The position numbers and the translations under genes were made by a program. Below are positions 8,081-15,547 of a stretch of 64,000 bases of DNA, piece by piece (within the stretch, counting starts at the first letter, position 1; each line of letters opens with the position of its first letter). Origin of the DNA: Marinobacterium aestuarii (GTDB lineage: Bacteria; Pseudomonadota; Gammaproteobacteria; Pseudomonadales; Balneatricaceae); the NCBI RefSeq assembly GCF_001651805.1, contig NZ_CP015839.1, positions 496,001-560,000 of the forward strand, written 5' to 3'. The notes beneath the pieces were generated by a model. The model had not been told where the DNA came from, ran no database searches, and worked only from the letters and a program-made list of their open reading frames with translations.

Positions 8081-8548
8081 ATGAATACGATCGATTTTTC
8101 TCCGCTCTATCGCAGCAGTATCGGCTTTGATCGACTGGCAGCCATGCTGGACAGCTCGCTGCGGGCCGACACCTCTGCCAGCGGCTACCCGCCCTACAAC
8201 ATCGAGGTGCTCGATGATGAACGTTATTCCATCAGCCTGGCGGTGGCGGGCTTCAGCAAGCAGGAGCTGGATATCAGGGTTGAAAACAGTGTGCTGAGCG
8301 TCGCTGGCAAAAAGGCCGACACGGGCACTGACAGCCGTTTCCTCTATCAGGGCATTGCGACCCGCAGCTTCGAGCGGCGCTTCAACCTCGCCGACCATGT
8401 TGAGGTCATCAGCGCCGAGCTGAACAACGGGTTGCTGACCATAGGCTTGCAGCGCCAGCTGCCGGAAGCCATGAAGCCGCGCTCTATCACGATCGACGAA
8501 GGCGCATCGGTGCTGGAACACGACAAGTCCGGTGGCCAGGCGGCCTGA
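8081..8548 (+). CDS. ibpA: Small heat-shock protein, Hsp20/IbpA family
   Basis: ATP-independent holdase chaperone of 155 residues that binds aggregating proteins in the cytoplasm. An N-terminal IbpA-like segment (FSPLYRSSIGFDRLAAML) is followed by PPYNIEVLDDERYSISLAVAGF, the alpha-crystallin domain, and the conserved FERRFNLADHVEV strand. The start is chosen at 8081 because a strong GGAGG lies 7 bases upstream; an in-frame ATG at 8021 would fall inside the regulatory leader. It probably responds to heat through both sigma-32 and the leader RNA. Confidence 0.93.
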   Translation: MNTIDFSPLYRSSIGFDRLAAMLDSSLRADTSASGYPPYNIEVLDDERYSISLAVAGFSKQELDIRVENSVLSVAGKKADTGTDSRFLYQGIATRSFERRFNLADHVEVISAELNNGLLTIGLQRQLPEAMKPRSITIDEGASVLEHDKSGGQAA

Positions 8549-8587
8549 GGCGAGACTAGCTTGCGTGCAGTCCGACGGAGCAGTCTC

Positions 8588-8613
8588 AAGAGGCCACCTG
8601 CGGGTGGCCTCTT
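8588..8613. terminator. Hairpin terminator between converging ibpA and phosphorylase genes
   Basis: A perfect 11-bp stem AAGAGGCCACC / GGTGGCCTCTT with a TGCG tetraloop. The T-tract is short on both sides, but the position between convergent genes supports a termination role. Confidence 0.7.
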
Positions 8614-8618
8614 CATGT

Positions 8619-10346
8619 TCAGCTGCGGCGGTTGGACAGCCACAGATACTGATAGGGCATCAGCGTAATCTGCGCCATACGGTCGTTATGGGCCTCGCCG
8701 CTGATCAGATCGACCCAGTCATCGGTGGCGATCAGGTTGAGTTCGCTGAGGTTGAATGACTGCGGCTGGTCGCTGATGTTGTAGACCGCGAACAGGCTTT
8801 GACGACGATCGATGCTCTGACGCCAGAATGCAAACAGCGCCTCGCCGGTGTGCAGGGTGTACTGGGTAGCGTTGGGGTGAAACGCCGGTTGCTGACGGCG
8901 AAGGCGCAGCAGAGCGCGCATGGCATCAAACACGCGGGCGTGATGCGTGTCACCGATGAGTGCCTGTTGCAGCGCATCTTGCTGCCAGATATGGCGATTG
9001 ATGGCGCGGTAGCTACCGGTATTTTCTACCCGTTCGTTGTCATTGCCCGTGGCCACCAGGCTGTGGATATAGTACGCCGGTATGCCCTCCAGCGCGGCCA
9101 TGATGGCGGCGGCGCAGACAAAGCGGGCAAACTGCCACGGGTCCGGTCCCTGGCTGCTGGTGCCGCGCAGCGCATCCCACAGGCTGATATTGATCTCATA
9201 GGGCTTGGACTCGCCGCTGGCGGTGGTGCGGGCGCTGATACGGCCGCCAAAGCGCTGCAGGGTGGCGATGAGGCTTTGCAGCTCCCAGTCGCTCAGCAGT
9301 CCTTCGGCTGGCCGCAGGCCTATACCGTCGTGGGAGGCGATGAAGTTCAGGTAGGTGGTGCCGTGCTGTGCCGGTGGCATGGTCATAAGCCAGTTTTTCA
9401 GGTGGGTGCAGGAGCCGGTCAGCAGGGTATTGATCAGCAGGGGCGGCAGCGAAAAGTTGTAAATCAGGTGGGCTTCGTTGGCGTTGCCGAAATAGGTCAG
9501 GTTTTCCTGATTGGGAATATTGGTTTCGGTAATGATGACCGCGTCCGGGGCTAGGTGTTCGATCAGCAGGCGCAGCAGCCGGATCAGCTCATGGGTTTCG
9601 GGCAGGTTAACGCAGGGTGTGCCGGGGGTTTTCCACAGGAAGGCAACGGCATCGAGGCGGAACCAGCGAATGCCGTTGTCCAGATAGAGGCGAATGATTT
9701 TCAGAAATTCCAGCAGCACGCGGGGGTTCTGGAAGTTGAGATCCAGCTGGTCGTGGCTGAAGGTGCACCAGAGGTGACGCTCGCCGGCGGCTGTCTTGAC
9801 CGCGCGCAGCAGCGGCGAGGTACGGGGCCGCACGACGGCGCTCAGATCGGTATCGGGCTCGGCTTCAACAAAGTAGCTGGCGCCGGGCTCTATGCCGGCC
9901 TTGTAGTTCTCGAACCAGAGGCTGCGGCTGGAGCAGTGGTTGATCACCAGGTCGCCCATGATCTTGACGTCCTGGCTGAGGCCGCTGATCTGTTCCCAGC
10001 TGCCCAGGGACGGATTCACCGTGGTGTAGTCCATCACGCTGAAGCCATCGTCCGAGCTGTAAGGGAAAAAGGGCAGCAGGTGCACCGTGGAGATGCAGCC
10101 ATGCAGTTGCGTGCGCACGAAGCGGGTCAGGCTCTGCAGGGGCGCTTCGTGCTCGCTGCGCAGGCTGTCGCCATAGCTGATGAGCATGACGTCGCGCTCA
10201 TCCCAGAGGTTGCGATGGGGGACAGGTGCGCTGGCGTCCGCTCCCAGGCCGAACTGCGCCAGGCACTGGTCAGCCAGTTCCATGACATCGCTTTGTGGAT
10301 ACAGCAGTTGCAGGTGTCCTGCGAGCCGTTGTTGCAGTGGTGTCAT
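8619..10346 (-). CDS. GH13_18 phosphorylase, probable glucosylglycerate phosphorylase
   Basis: Alpha-glucan-type (beta/alpha)8 phosphorylase of 575 residues, related to sucrose phosphorylase. GH13 catalytic residues are visible: nucleophile Asp232 in RWFRLDAVAF, acid/base Glu274 in IITETN, and stabiliser Asp340 in ASHDGIG. The subfamily phosphorolyses sucrose, glucosylglycerol or glucosylglycerate. Because it is the third gene of an operon with a glucosyl-3-phosphoglycerate synthase and phosphatase, glucosylglycerate is the likely substrate, released as glucose 1-phosphate and glycerate when the osmolyte is no longer needed. The specificity is inferred from context. Confidence 0.85.
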   Translation of the reverse strand: MTPLQQRLAGHLQLLYPQSDVMELADQCLAQFGLGADASAPVPHRNLWDERDVMLISYGDSLRSEHEAPLQSLTRFVRTQLHGCISTVHLLPFFPYSSDDGFSVMDYTTVNPSLGSWEQISGLSQDVKIMGDLVINHCSSRSLWFENYKAGIEPGASYFVEAEPDTDLSAVVRPRTSPLLRAVKTAAGERHLWCTFSHDQLDLNFQNPRVLLEFLKIIRLYLDNGIRWFRLDAVAFLWKTPGTPCVNLPETHELIRLLRLLIEHLAPDAVIITETNIPNQENLTYFGNANEAHLIYNFSLPPLLINTLLTGSCTHLKNWLMTMPPAQHGTTYLNFIASHDGIGLRPAEGLLSDWELQSLIATLQRFGGRISARTTASGESKPYEINISLWDALRGTSSQGPDPWQFARFVCAAAIMAALEGIPAYYIHSLVATGNDNERVENTGSYRAINRHIWQQDALQQALIGDTHHARVFDAMRALLRLRRQQPAFHPNATQYTLHTGEALFAFWRQSIDRRQSLFAVYNISDQPQSFNLSELNLIATDDWVDLISGEAHNDRMAQITLMPYQYLWLSNRRS

Positions 10347-10373
10347 GGGCTGCTCCCTGGGTCTGGGTTGATT

Positions 10374-11600
10374 TTACCGGCGGCCGAATTCCGCCATATC
10401 GGCGTCGACGGCCGCGATCAGCTGTTGCTGTACGCCCGGAAAGGCGCTGCGAACCCGGTTCCAGCTGGAAATAAAAGGCGCCTCCATCGGGTTGTCGAGG
10501 AAGTGGGTGCCGGCCTTGACGATATTGCCGGCAAAGAGCTCGACCGCCTGTTCTTCCAGGTGGATGTCCAGCTTCAGGCCATTGATTTCGGCGTCATTGC
10601 GGTAGGTTTCGACGAAATCCAGTGCAATGCGGAAATAGGTCGCCTTGATGGTTCTGAAGGTTTCCTGATTGAAGACGATGCCATTGGTAGCCAGCTTGCG
10701 AAAGATGGCCTTGGTGATGTCGATCGACATCTTGGACAGCCCGGCTTCGTCTGAATCCAGCGACAGATCCTGGTGCTTGTGGTCGTAAACGTCGGCGATA
10801 TCGACCTGACAGAGGCGGTTGTTGGAGTAGTTACGCGTCATTTCACTGAGCACGCCGATCTCCAGCCCCCAGTCGCTGGGAATGCGGATATCGTTCATTA
10901 CATCGCGGCGGAAGGAGAACTCACCCGCCAGTGGATAGCGATAGCTGTCCAGGTACTCCAGGTAATCCAGATTGCCGAACACCTTTTTCAGCGCCCGCAG
11001 CAAGGGTGTGACCAGCAGCCGGCTGACGCGGCCGTTGATCTTGTGCTCGGCCACGCGGGCATAGAAGCCCTTGCAGAATTCGTAGTTGAAGTTGGGGTTG
11101 GCGACGGGATAGATCAGCCGAGCCAGCAGTTCGCGGTCGTAGGTGAGGATATCGCAGTCGTGCATGGCGATGGACTCCGCCCGGCCCGCGGCCAGGGTGT
11201 AGCCCATGCAGAACCAGACATTGCGGCCCTTGCCCGGCTGCTGCGGGGACAGTTCCTCGCCCTTGAGTGAGCGGTCGATGGCTCTAAGGCGCGGGCCGTC
11301 GTTCCAGAGCACCCGATGCGGCTGTGGCAGGGCCGAGAAAAATTCCAGCGCTGCGCGATACTGCTCTTCAGTGGCACGATCCAGGCCAATGATGATCTCA
11401 GACAGGTAGGGCACCTGTTTGAGATGGCGGAGTATATTGGGCATGGCCTCGCCTTCGAGCTCGGAATACAGGCACGGCAATATCAGCGCCATGGGGCGCG
11501 TTCTGGAGAAGGCCAGCAGCTCGCGCTCCAGCTCTTCGAGCGGCCGCTGAGACAGGTTATGCAGGGTGGTGATGATGCCGTTCTGGTAAAAATCGCCCAT
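10374..11600 (-). CDS. gpgS: Glucosyl-3-phosphoglycerate synthase (GT81-like glycosyltransferase)
   Basis: Cytoplasmic retaining glycosyltransferase of 408 residues that transfers glucose from a nucleotide sugar to 3-phosphoglycerate, the first step of glucosylglycerate synthesis. The start MGDFYQNGIITTLHNL and the GT-A fold with a metal-binding HDCD motif (Asp148, Asp150) are characteristic. Other landmarks are LAGEFSFRRDV and DWGLEIGVLSEM. It lies 21 bases downstream of the matching phosphatase gene and 27 upstream of the phosphorylase gene. The product is a compatible solute of salt- or nitrogen-stressed bacteria. Confidence 0.87.
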   Translation of the reverse strand: MGDFYQNGIITTLHNLSQRPLEELERELLAFSRTRPMALILPCLYSELEGEAMPNILRHLKQVPYLSEIIIGLDRATEEQYRAALEFFSALPQPHRVLWNDGPRLRAIDRSLKGEELSPQQPGKGRNVWFCMGYTLAAGRAESIAMHDCDILTYDRELLARLIYPVANPNFNYEFCKGFYARVAEHKINGRVSRLLVTPLLRALKKVFGNLDYLEYLDSYRYPLAGEFSFRRDVMNDIRIPSDWGLEIGVLSEMTRNYSNNRLCQVDIADVYDHKHQDLSLDSDEAGLSKMSIDITKAIFRKLATNGIVFNQETFRTIKATYFRIALDFVETYRNDAEINGLKLDIHLEEQAVELFAGNIVKAGTHFLDNPMEAPFISSWNRVRSAFPGVQQQLIAAVDADMAEFGRR

Positions 11601-11621
11601 GGGGAATCCTTTTGTTGTGAT

Positions 11622-12443
11622 CTAGGTACCAAGATCCAGCTGTTGCAGGGTGTTGAGGACAGCGTCATTCCAGCCCGCCGGCCCCTGCAGTCGAGTTAGC
11701 AGTACATCCTTGCGTTCCGGAATCGGCGGCGGGGAATGGGCGGGCGAGCGCACCAGCACCGGCAGGTCGGCTCTTTGCAACATGCCGATATCGTTGTCGC
11801 CATCACCCAGTGCCATGCACTTGATCGATTCGCCCCAAAGAGCCTGGTATTGCTCGATCAGCCAGGCCATGGCGTCAGCCTTGTCGCAGCGCCCCATGAC
11901 ATGGGTAAAGCGGCCGCCGCGCTGCACCTGAAAGTTCAGCAGTGACAGTTCAGAGGCAAAATCCTCAAGCGCGCCGCGGGAGTCTTCCCAGATCAGGGGC
12001 TCGGTAAATTGGCGGCTCATCGCCTGGCGGGCTGCATCGGGGTCCAGCCCCGTCAGGCTGGCGAGACGCTCGGCTGTCAGGGCGGCAAAGCCGGTAAAGC
12101 GATAACGGCGTGACAGCGGCTCCAGTGCCAGCAGAATCCGGCGGCGGCTGGGGCCAAAGGTCTTGCAGCGATAGCGCCCGTCGGGGTCCGTCGCCAGATC
12201 CGGTGCCAGGGGGGAGTCGAGGGGGATATAAACGGCGGCACCGTTCTCGACGACAAAGGGGTGTCTGTTGTCGAGCTGTTGGCGCAGAGGCTCAAGCTCC
12301 GCGAGTGTCTTGCTGGTGTTGAGCACCCAGGGTATTTGCAGCTGGCGCAGTCGCTGTAACGCAGGCTCTGCTGCCATAGCGCTGTAGCTGTAGTGATCCA
12401 GCAGGGTGCCATCGAGGTCTGTGGATATCAGTAATCGGGTCAT
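11622..12443 (-). CDS. gpgP: Glucosyl/mannosyl-3-phosphoglycerate phosphatase (HAD-IIB)
   Basis: HAD-superfamily phosphatase of 273 residues, first gene of the glucosylglycerate operon. It dephosphorylates glucosyl-3-phosphoglycerate to the osmolyte glucosylglycerate. Visible motifs are the nucleophile loop STDLDGTLLD (Asp9, Asp11), motif II VLNTSKT, and the metal motif GDGDND near residue 210. The NTSKT and FVVENGAAVYIP stretches are diagnostic of the mannosyl-3-phosphoglycerate phosphatase family. Pairing with GpgS points to the glucosyl substrate. Confidence 0.88.
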   Translation of the reverse strand: MTRLLISTDLDGTLLDHYSYSAMAAEPALQRLRQLQIPWVLNTSKTLAELEPLRQQLDNRHPFVVENGAAVYIPLDSPLAPDLATDPDGRYRCKTFGPSRRRILLALEPLSRRYRFTGFAALTAERLASLTGLDPDAARQAMSRQFTEPLIWEDSRGALEDFASELSLLNFQVQRGGRFTHVMGRCDKADAMAWLIEQYQALWGESIKCMALGDGDNDIGMLQRADLPVLVRSPAHSPPPIPERKDVLLTRLQGPAGWNDAVLNTLQQLDLGT

Positions 12444-12754
12444 GCTTATCCTGGCTCGTTGACCGACAGGGGCTGTCCGCGTTGAGTTAGATACAGCAAG
12501 TTAAGTGCCAGTGTTGCACAAGTGATGCGCAACCCCGCATCAGGGCCCTTCAGCGAAAGTTATCCACAGCTCAGGCCTAGTCGCGCCCTGAATTGGTGCG
12601 CAGACGGGACCGCTTTGGTTCGCTTTTATGGCGCCGGGGTGCAGCGATGATCAGGCGCCCAGATAGACGGACGGGCGTCTGTGCCCGCGGGCTGTTTCTC
12701 GAGAGGATGCTACGAGATGGGTCTATAAGACGGGAAGCAGGATACAGACGCTCT
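12444..12754. other. Divergent-free spacer upstream of the glucosylglycerate operon
   Basis: A 311-base stretch between the operon start and the 3' end of the gntR gene. It should hold the promoter of the gpgP operon, but I cannot fix convincing -35/-10 boxes. One TTATCCACA (12560-12568) equals a DnaA box but stands alone. No coding sequence is supported. Confidence 0.4.
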
Positions 12755-13504
12755 CTATACGGAGAGCGCGGCGGCTTCGAGTTTTTTCTGCTGTTCGTCG
12801 GGTGTCAGGCGATGCTTGTGGCTCTGCATCAGTGACAGGCTGGCCTGGCGGGCCTTGACGCTGTCGCCGGACATGATGGCCTCGTAGATGGCGCGATGTT
12901 CTTTCAGGCAAACGCCGCCTTCCTTGGACGAGAAGCGGATAAACCATTTGAACATGCTGGTCAGTACGTTGCCGAAGGGCACGTAGAAGCTGTTGCCGGT
13001 GGAAATGAAGATCATGCGATGGAACTGACTGTCGACAACTGTCCAGGCGTCCTGATCAAAGTTTTCCGATACTTCGACCATGCGGTGGAAAATGTTTGTC
13101 AGCTCAATACGCTGCTCCTTGGTGGCGCGCTCCGCTGTCAGGGCGGTAGCCTCGGGCTCGATAGCCCGGCGCAACTCAAGAAATTCCTGGTAGATATCGT
13201 CGGTCGTTTCGATGCTGGCGAGCCATTCCAGCAGCTGCACATCCAGCATGTTCCAGTGGGTACGGCAGCAAACGCGTGTGCCGACCTTGGGGCGGGACTC
13301 AACCATGCCTTTTGACGTGAGGAGCTTGATGGCTTCGCGCAGCGCGGTACGGCTGACGCCGAACTGCTGGCACATGGCGATTTCACCACCAATGATGGCG
13401 CCTTCCTTGACTTCGCCGGACAGGATTTTGACAGCTATCTCGCGGGCAACCTGAACATTAAGGTTGCGACTCGATCCCGAGATCAGTGCAAATTGCGCTG
13501 CCAT
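12755..13504 (-). CDS. GntR-family regulator, FadR subfamily (FCD domain)
   Basis: Regulator of 249 residues: an N-terminal winged helix-turn-helix (about residues 20-80, QQFGVSRTALREAIKLLTSKGMVESRPKVGT) and a helical FCD ligand-binding domain with metal-binding-type residues (ELRRAIEPEA, DSQFHRMIF, EHRAIYEAI). Regulators of this subfamily commonly sense sugar acids. It sits at the edge of the alginate/uronate locus, and palindromes TTGTnnnACAA overlap the promoters of that locus, with a variant next to its own start. I infer that it is the local repressor, relieved by a uronate-derived intermediate such as KDG. Confidence 0.88.
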   Translation of the reverse strand: MAAQFALISGSSRNLNVQVAREIAVKILSGEVKEGAIIGGEIAMCQQFGVSRTALREAIKLLTSKGMVESRPKVGTRVCCRTHWNMLDVQLLEWLASIETTDDIYQEFLELRRAIEPEATALTAERATKEQRIELTNIFHRMVEVSENFDQDAWTVVDSQFHRMIFISTGNSFYVPFGNVLTSMFKWFIRFSSKEGGVCLKEHRAIYEAIMSGDSVKARQASLSLMQSHKHRLTPDEQQKKLEAAALSV

Positions 13505-13518
13505 GCCTTTACCTCAAT

Positions 13519-13544
13519 TAATCATACAATATTGTAGGATTATA
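13519..13544 (-). promoter_or_regulatory. gntR promoter -10 and overlapping operator variants
   Basis: On the minus strand, a perfect TATAAT (13544-13539) is followed by two overlapping variants of the TTGTnnnACAA palindrome: TTGTAGGATTA at 13532-13542 and TAATCATACAA at 13519-13529. Together they form the 12-bp perfect palindrome TACAATATTGTA (13525-13536). The position just downstream of the -10 suggests autorepression. Confidence 0.55.
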
Positions 13545-13580
13545 CAGTCATAGGGTTCACAAGCGAAACCTTTCCAGCTG

Positions 13581-13724
13581 GCCGGGTCCGGGCCTGGAGG
13601 CCGGTAGGCGATCAGGGGCCCGGCAACCGGACCTGACGTTCGTCGGGGACCGGTGGCCGGGTGCACAGCGGCCCGAAGCAAGCTTGGGTCCTGTGCATTC
13701 CTGCAGGCAGTGCCCGCAGGAATG
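13581..13724. other. GC-rich hairpins between the SDR gene and gntR
   Basis: Two inverted repeats sit in the spacer after the SDR gene: CATTCCTGC (13696-13704) with GCAGGAATG (13716-13724), and GGTCCGG (13585-13591) with CCGGACC (13627-13633). Neither has a T-tract. They may act as a factor-dependent terminator or 3' stabiliser. Confidence 0.4.
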
Positions 13725-13732
13725 GGTGCTCA

Positions 13733-14509
13733 TCAGGGGCACATCTGGCCGCCATTGACGTCCAGGATCTGGCCGGTGACATAACCGCTGGCCATATGGG
13801 ACGCGAAAAACAGGTAGGACGGTGCACACTCATCGATAGTGCCGAAACGGCCCATGGCGATGGAGTTGGCGATATTGGTTTTCAACTCGGTGCTCTTGTC
13901 GTCATGGAAGGCGGTGTCGATCGTGCCCGGCGCGACTATATTGAAGCGGATATTGTCCTTGGTCAGTTCCTTGACCCAGTTGCGCTGGATGTTGTGCAGC
14001 CAGGCTTTGGATGCGCCGTAAAGGCTGGCACCCAGGCCACCGCCTTCGCGGCCGGCGATGGAACCGGTGCTGATCACACAGCTGGTCAGGCCACTTGCGG
14101 CGGCGGATGCACGCAGATGCGGGATCGCGAATTTGGTGACCATGATGACCGAACGGGCATTGAGGTTCATGACACGGTCGTAAAACTCATCGTCAATGTC
14201 TTCTGCCTTGGAGCGGCCACCAAGACCACCGGCATTGTTGATCAGCACATCGATACCGCCGAACTTGGCGACAAAATCCGCCACCATTTTTTCGCATTCG
14301 GCGCTTTTTGTGACGTCGGCCTGGAAGTAGGCGACTTCGCCGCCACATTCCTGCAGAGCGGCCAGGGCAGCAGTGGCGGTGGCATCGTTCTGGTGGCTGT
14401 TGATACCAACCCTGGCGCCGGCCTTGGCGAATGCAGCAGCAGCGGCGAAGCCGATACCTGCAGTGGAGCCGGTGACGAGAACGCGCTTGCCTTCGAGATC
14501 CTTAAACAT
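13733..14509 (-). CDS. SDR oxidoreductase, probable 4-deoxy-L-erythro-5-hexoseulose uronate (DEH) reductase
   Basis: Short-chain dehydrogenase of 258 residues. The Rossmann motif TGSTAGIG (residues 13-20), NNAGG and catalytic Tyr164/Lys168 (SLYGASKAW) are intact. Long stretches (VLINNAGGLGGR, VISTGSIAG, RFNIVAPGTIDTAFH, SGYVTGQILDVNGGQ) resemble the alginate-monomer reductase A1-R of Sphingomonas sp. A1, which reduces DEH to KDG. The start is placed at MFKDLEG; the upstream ATG falls inside the operator. It lies downstream of kdgK but has its own promoter and operator, so it can be expressed separately. Confidence 0.85.
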   Translation of the reverse strand: MFKDLEGKRVLVTGSTAGIGFAAAAAFAKAGARVGINSHQNDATATAALAALQECGGEVAYFQADVTKSAECEKMVADFVAKFGGIDVLINNAGGLGGRSKAEDIDDEFYDRVMNLNARSVIMVTKFAIPHLRASAAASGLTSCVISTGSIAGREGGGLGASLYGASKAWLHNIQRNWVKELTKDNIRFNIVAPGTIDTAFHDDKSTELKTNIANSIAMGRFGTIDECAPSYLFFASHMASGYVTGQILDVNGGQMCP

Positions 14510-14546
14510 GCTGGTTTCCTGTATCTGTGAATGTTGCTGGTTTATT

Positions 14547-14582
14547 TTGTCGTACAATAAGACATTATTGCGAGATGTTCAA
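14547..14582 (-). promoter_or_regulatory. Promoter and GntR operator of the DEH reductase gene
   Basis: Minus strand: -35 TTGAAC (14582-14577), 17-base spacer, -10 TATTGT (14559-14554). The perfect palindrome TTGTCGTACAA (14547-14557) overlaps the -10, an ideal position for repression. The -35 lies at the very end of kdgK. Confidence 0.6.
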
Positions 14583-15547
14583 TCCCCCGTGCCTATTTCC
14601 GGCATTGCATCCCGGGGAATCAGCCCGCCGCGGTACTGAATAACGGTGCTGGCGATGCGGTGGCCCAGGGTGGCGCAGTCTGCTGGCGTGCAGCCGCCCT
14701 GCAAGCGGGCGGCCAGGTAGCCTGCACTGAAGGAATCGCCGGCGGCGGTGGTGTCGACCACAAGGTGTGGCTCTACGGCGATGGCGGCAATGCTCTGGCG
14801 GCCGGCGCTGGTTTCTACCAGGCAAGGCTCGTGGCCGCGCTTGAGGACGACTTCGCCGATGGCCAGGTCACGACAGCGGGCAAAGACCTGCTCGACATTG
14901 CTGTCGCCCCAGAGCATGCATTCGTCTTCGTAAGTGAGCAGGGCGATATCGGTAATCCGCAGCACCTGCTCATACCAGTGACGCGCCTGGGCGGCATCGC
15001 GCCACAGGCGCGGGCGGTAATTGTTGTCAAAGCAGACCCGGGCTCCATGGGCTCTGGCACGAACAAGCCACGCCAGCAGCTTGTGGCGGCTGGCATCCGG
15101 CAGTATCGCCAGGGAGATACCCGACAGGTAGAGGTAGTCAAAGCTGAGCAGGGACTCCAGCTGGGGGTCGAAAGCGTCGCCCTCCAGCAGCTGCCGCGCA
15201 GCGGATTCGCCCCGCCAGTAGGTGAAAGAGCGCTCACCGTTGGCGTCGACATCAATGTTATAGAGCCCGGGCAGCTTGCCGGGCAGGCGGCGTACATAGT
15301 CACAGCCGATGCCTTCCGCCTGCCACTGCTGCAGCATGGCCTGGCTGAAGCGATCGCTATCTCCCAGGGCTGTCACGTACTGCACCCTGTGGCCGTGTTC
15401 CCGGATCAGGCGCGCCAGATAGACGGCGGTATTCAGGGTGTCACCGGCAAAGCCCTGCACCATGGTGCCGTTGGCGTGCTGCTGAATCTCGATCATGCAT
15501 TCGCCAATCAGGGCGATGCTGGCTTTCTTGTCCGTGGCTGCTGTCAT
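14579..15547 (-). CDS. kdgK: 2-dehydro-3-deoxygluconokinase (PfkB family)
   Basis: Cytoplasmic sugar kinase of 322 residues that phosphorylates KDG to KDPG for cleavage by the Entner-Doudoroff aldolase (not in this window). It begins with ALIGECMIEI, carries the KDG-kinase-type segment FTYWRGESAAR (about 108-118), and has the PfkB signature DTTAAGDSFSAGYLA with the catalytic base Asp271. Its ATG overlaps the stop codon of the upstream lyase gene (ATGA), proving operon organisation. All polymer-derived uronates in this locus would converge here. Confidence 0.9.
   Translation of the reverse strand: MTAATDKKASIALIGECMIEIQQHANGTMVQGFAGDTLNTAVYLARLIREHGHRVQYVTALGDSDRFSQAMLQQWQAEGIGCDYVRRLPGKLPGLYNIDVDANGERSFTYWRGESAARQLLEGDAFDPQLESLLSFDYLYLSGISLAILPDASRHKLLAWLVRARAHGARVCFDNNYRPRLWRDAAQARHWYEQVLRITDIALLTYEDECMLWGDSNVEQVFARCRDLAIGEVVLKRGHEPCLVETSAGRQSIAAIAVEPHLVVDTTAAGDSFSAGYLAARLQGGCTPADCATLGHRIASTVIQYRGGLIPRDAMPEIGTGD

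Noticed and set aside
12560-12568. TTATCCACA, identical to a DnaA box, in a non-coding spacer
   Set aside because: A single box without neighbours, AT-rich unwinding region or dnaA/dnaN/gidA context does not make an origin; one match is expected by chance.
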